This document shows positions 4,605-5,866 of a stretch of 5,866 nt of DNA, piece after piece. The notes under the pieces are model-generated. The model was not told where the DNA came from, ran no database searches, and saw nothing but the letters and a program-made list of their open reading frames with translations. Source of the stretch: CAZYTO01 sp964650405. Lineage in GTDB: Bacteria > Acidobacteriota > Thermoanaerobaculia > Gp7-AA8. Each line of letters starts with the position of its first letter. Position 1 is the first letter of the stretch. The stretch spans positions 1 to 5,866 of the forward strand of contig CAZYTO010000320.1 of the NCBI GenBank assembly GCA_964650405.1, given 5' to 3'. The position numbers and the translations under genes were made by a program.

Positions 4605-5864
4605 ATGACCAGGACGCTCGCGCTTTTCGCACTCATCGTTGCATGGACCGGTTGCGCGTCGGGTCCGCCGTCGGTCGGCGTGTTCCACACCGTGCCGCCG
4701 AAGTTCAACATCGTGCCGGCGAAAACCATCGCTGTGATCGGCGATGCGGACAACGCCGAGGAACAAACGAATGAAGACCCGTTCATCGGTCTCGTCCTCA
4801 GCAGGCTGCAGCACGAGCACAAGCAGTACGAGGTGAAGGACGAGCGCGAGTTGGCCTACGGCATCAACAAGGGACGCGGCTTCTACGATGAAAAGGATTG
4901 GCAGCAGTACCTGGATGAAACGGCCGGCGACGTGATCGTGATGATCGGAGTGGGGAAGGACGACTGCGGGGCGTCCGCGAGGACGCGCGGCGGCGACGGC
5001 GAAGACGCGGACGGCGTTCTGGGCTGGGATGCCGAGTGCCGTGAGTCGCTCAACCTCTTCAAACCTCGCACCGGTGAGCGGATCGGCAGCGTGTATGCGG
5101 ACGGACACGGCTCCGCCGGCAACGAGGTACCGGCCGTGGCCGAGGCCATGAACGACGCGGCGGATCAGATCATGGGCGGTTTCGTGCCGCAGGCGGTCGT
5201 GGAGCTGGTCTTGCTCGATGAGACCGCCCCGCTGGTCCACGAAGGCGTGGTGAAGTACGACAAGAGCGACTACGCCGGCGTGCGCTGGCTCTGGGAGAAC
5301 GCCGCGGCCAGCTCACCCGATTCGGCGCCGCTGCTCTACAACCTCGGCGCGCTCTGTGAGTCGTTGCGTGACACGGAGGCGGCGCACGTGTACTACTCGA
5401 AAGCGATCGCCATCGCGCCGCAGGTGCCGCGCTACCGGAAGGCGCTCGCGCAACTGGAACTGCGCCTTGCCGATGCCAAGAAAGTAGTCATCAACCCCGC
5501 GGAGGACGATGCGCGGAAGGGCGTCGACGCCAAAGAACGGGCGGCGCAGATGGCAGCGACGGTCGTGGTCCGATCCGAAATCCCTTACCTGCCGATCCCC
5601 GCCGGCACGTTCAACATGGGCTGCACGGAGGGAGATATCGACTGTCGTGAGAACGAGACCCCGGCGCACGCGGTGACGATCAGCAAGCCGTTCTACATGG
5701 CGCAGACGCCGGTGACGAATGAGCAGTATCAGCGCTGCATCGATGCGGGCGTCTGCCACGGCCAGGCCGACCTGACGAAGAAGCTCAATCCCGTGGTCAT
5801 GGTCAACTGGGAGGCCGCGAACGGCTTCTGCGCCGCCCTGGCCTGCCGCGCGATGCGGGCATAG
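4605..5864 (+). CDS. Putative lipoprotein with TPR region and formylglycine-generating-enzyme (FGE)-sulfatase domain, 3' end incomplete
   Basis: From ATG 4605 (GTG 4602 is one codon earlier) the product is 419 residues to an apparent TAG. It starts MTRTLALFALIVAWTGCAS: a signal with a lipobox-like T-G-C (Cys17), although Trp at -3 is atypical. Residues about 38-200 begin KTIAVIGDAD and include GDVIVMIGVG and LFKPRTGERIGSVYADG, which loosely recalls CsgG/penicillin-binding-activator lipoproteins. Residues about 207-285 hold TPR-like helices (APLLYNLGALCESLRDTEAA, HVYYSKAIAIAPQVP). From 327 an FGE-sulfatase domain starts: YLPIPAGTFNMGC, ETPAHAVTISKPFYMAQTPV, TNEQYQRCIDAGVC, PVVMVNWEAANGFC. Such domains usually run on for about 150 more residues. 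Here the frame ends in ACRAMRA-stop, while the neighbouring frame from 5840 reads GLPRDAGIE, close to the expected G-R-L-P-x-x-A-E-W-E. The gene probably continues beyond the window. Most such bacterial lipoproteins have no proven enzyme activity. Confidence 0.8.
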   Translation: MTRTLALFALIVAWTGCASGPPSVGVFHTVPPKFNIVPAKTIAVIGDADNAEEQTNEDPFIGLVLSRLQHEHKQYEVKDERELAYGINKGRGFYDEKDWQQYLDETAGDVIVMIGVGKDDCGASARTRGGDGEDADGVLGWDAECRESLNLFKPRTGERIGSVYADGHGSAGNEVPAVAEAMNDAADQIMGGFVPQAVVELVLLDETAPLVHEGVVKYDKSDYAGVRWLWENAAASSPDSAPLLYNLGALCESLRDTEAAHVYYSKAIAIAPQVPRYRKALAQLELRLADAKKVVINPAEDDARKGVDAKERAAQMAATVVVRSEIPYLPIPAGTFNMGCTEGDIDCRENETPAHAVTISKPFYMAQTPVTNEQYQRCIDAGVCHGQADLTKKLNPVVMVNWEAANGFCAALACRAMRA

Positions 5865-5866
5865 AG

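Noticed and set aside
4176..5240. 354-codon minus-strand frame spanning the micropeptide and the lipoprotein gene
   Set aside because: It crosses two plus-strand genes and a hairpin-rich intergenic region, and has no recognisable domain; GC-rich coding DNA often leaves such frames open.
5313..5759. 148-codon minus-strand frame opposite the TPR/FGE region
   Set aside because: Arg/His/Val-rich shadow of a well-supported plus-strand domain.
1..5866. CRISPR array, tRNA, rRNA or insertion sequence
   Set aside because: I saw no regularly spaced repeats, no tRNA-like cloverleaf with CCA end, no rRNA segments and no transposase or terminal inverted repeats.

Overview
The window is 5,866 bases of GC-rich DNA (the intergenic stretch around 1,690-1,830 is visibly more AT-rich) and reads like a short environmental or draft-genome contig: a gene is cut at each end and the middle holds five intact genes. 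The gene mix suggests a soil-type Gram-negative lineage such as Acidobacteriota: a small exported carboxypeptidase-regulatory-like protein, a sigma factor with an HTH-like N-terminus, a zinc-type anti-sigma head fused to TPRs, and a lipoprotein with TPR and formylglycine-generating-enzyme (FGE)-type domains. This is inference from gene content. The first 246 bases look different: on the minus strand they encode the C-terminal part of an EcfT/CbiQ transporter subunit that reads more like an actinobacterial protein. It has no 5' end, so a rearrangement, transfer or assembly join near 246 is possible.

Layout. 1-246 (-): EcfT C-terminal fragment. 296-721 (+): small exported protein with one carboxypeptidase-regulatory/CnaB-like domain, possibly leaderless. 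728-839 (+): apparent decayed second copy of that gene's 3' end. 950-1399 (+): stand-alone response-regulator receiver protein. 1407-1676 (-): small XRE-family DNA-binding protein, convergent with the receiver gene. About 1728-1781: AT-rich operator-like region with a perfect 10-bp inverted repeat and four ATAAGA elements, between the XRE gene and the divergent sigma gene. 1856-2764 (+): ECF-like sigma factor with an HTH-like N-terminal domain. 2761-4101 (+): anti-sigma zinc-motif plus TPR protein, start overlapping the sigma stop by ATGA. 4215-4400 (+): 61-residue exported micropeptide with a good ribosome binding site. 4401-4604: non-coding, with a very strong hairpin, a smaller hairpin and a CRP-like palindrome. 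4605 to the end (+): putative lipoprotein with a possible CsgG-like N-domain, a TPR region and an FGE-sulfatase domain. Its reading frame appears to slip about 25 bases before the window ends, producing a false stop.

How the genes may work together. The centre (1407-4400) looks like one regulatory module. The XRE repressor-like protein and the sigma factor share a control region. The sigma factor is translationally coupled to a soluble zinc-finger/TPR partner that probably inhibits or senses for it. The next gene makes a tiny secreted peptide of unrecognised family, which could be the output or the signal of the module. That last link is inference, but it is the best candidate here for an undescribed system.
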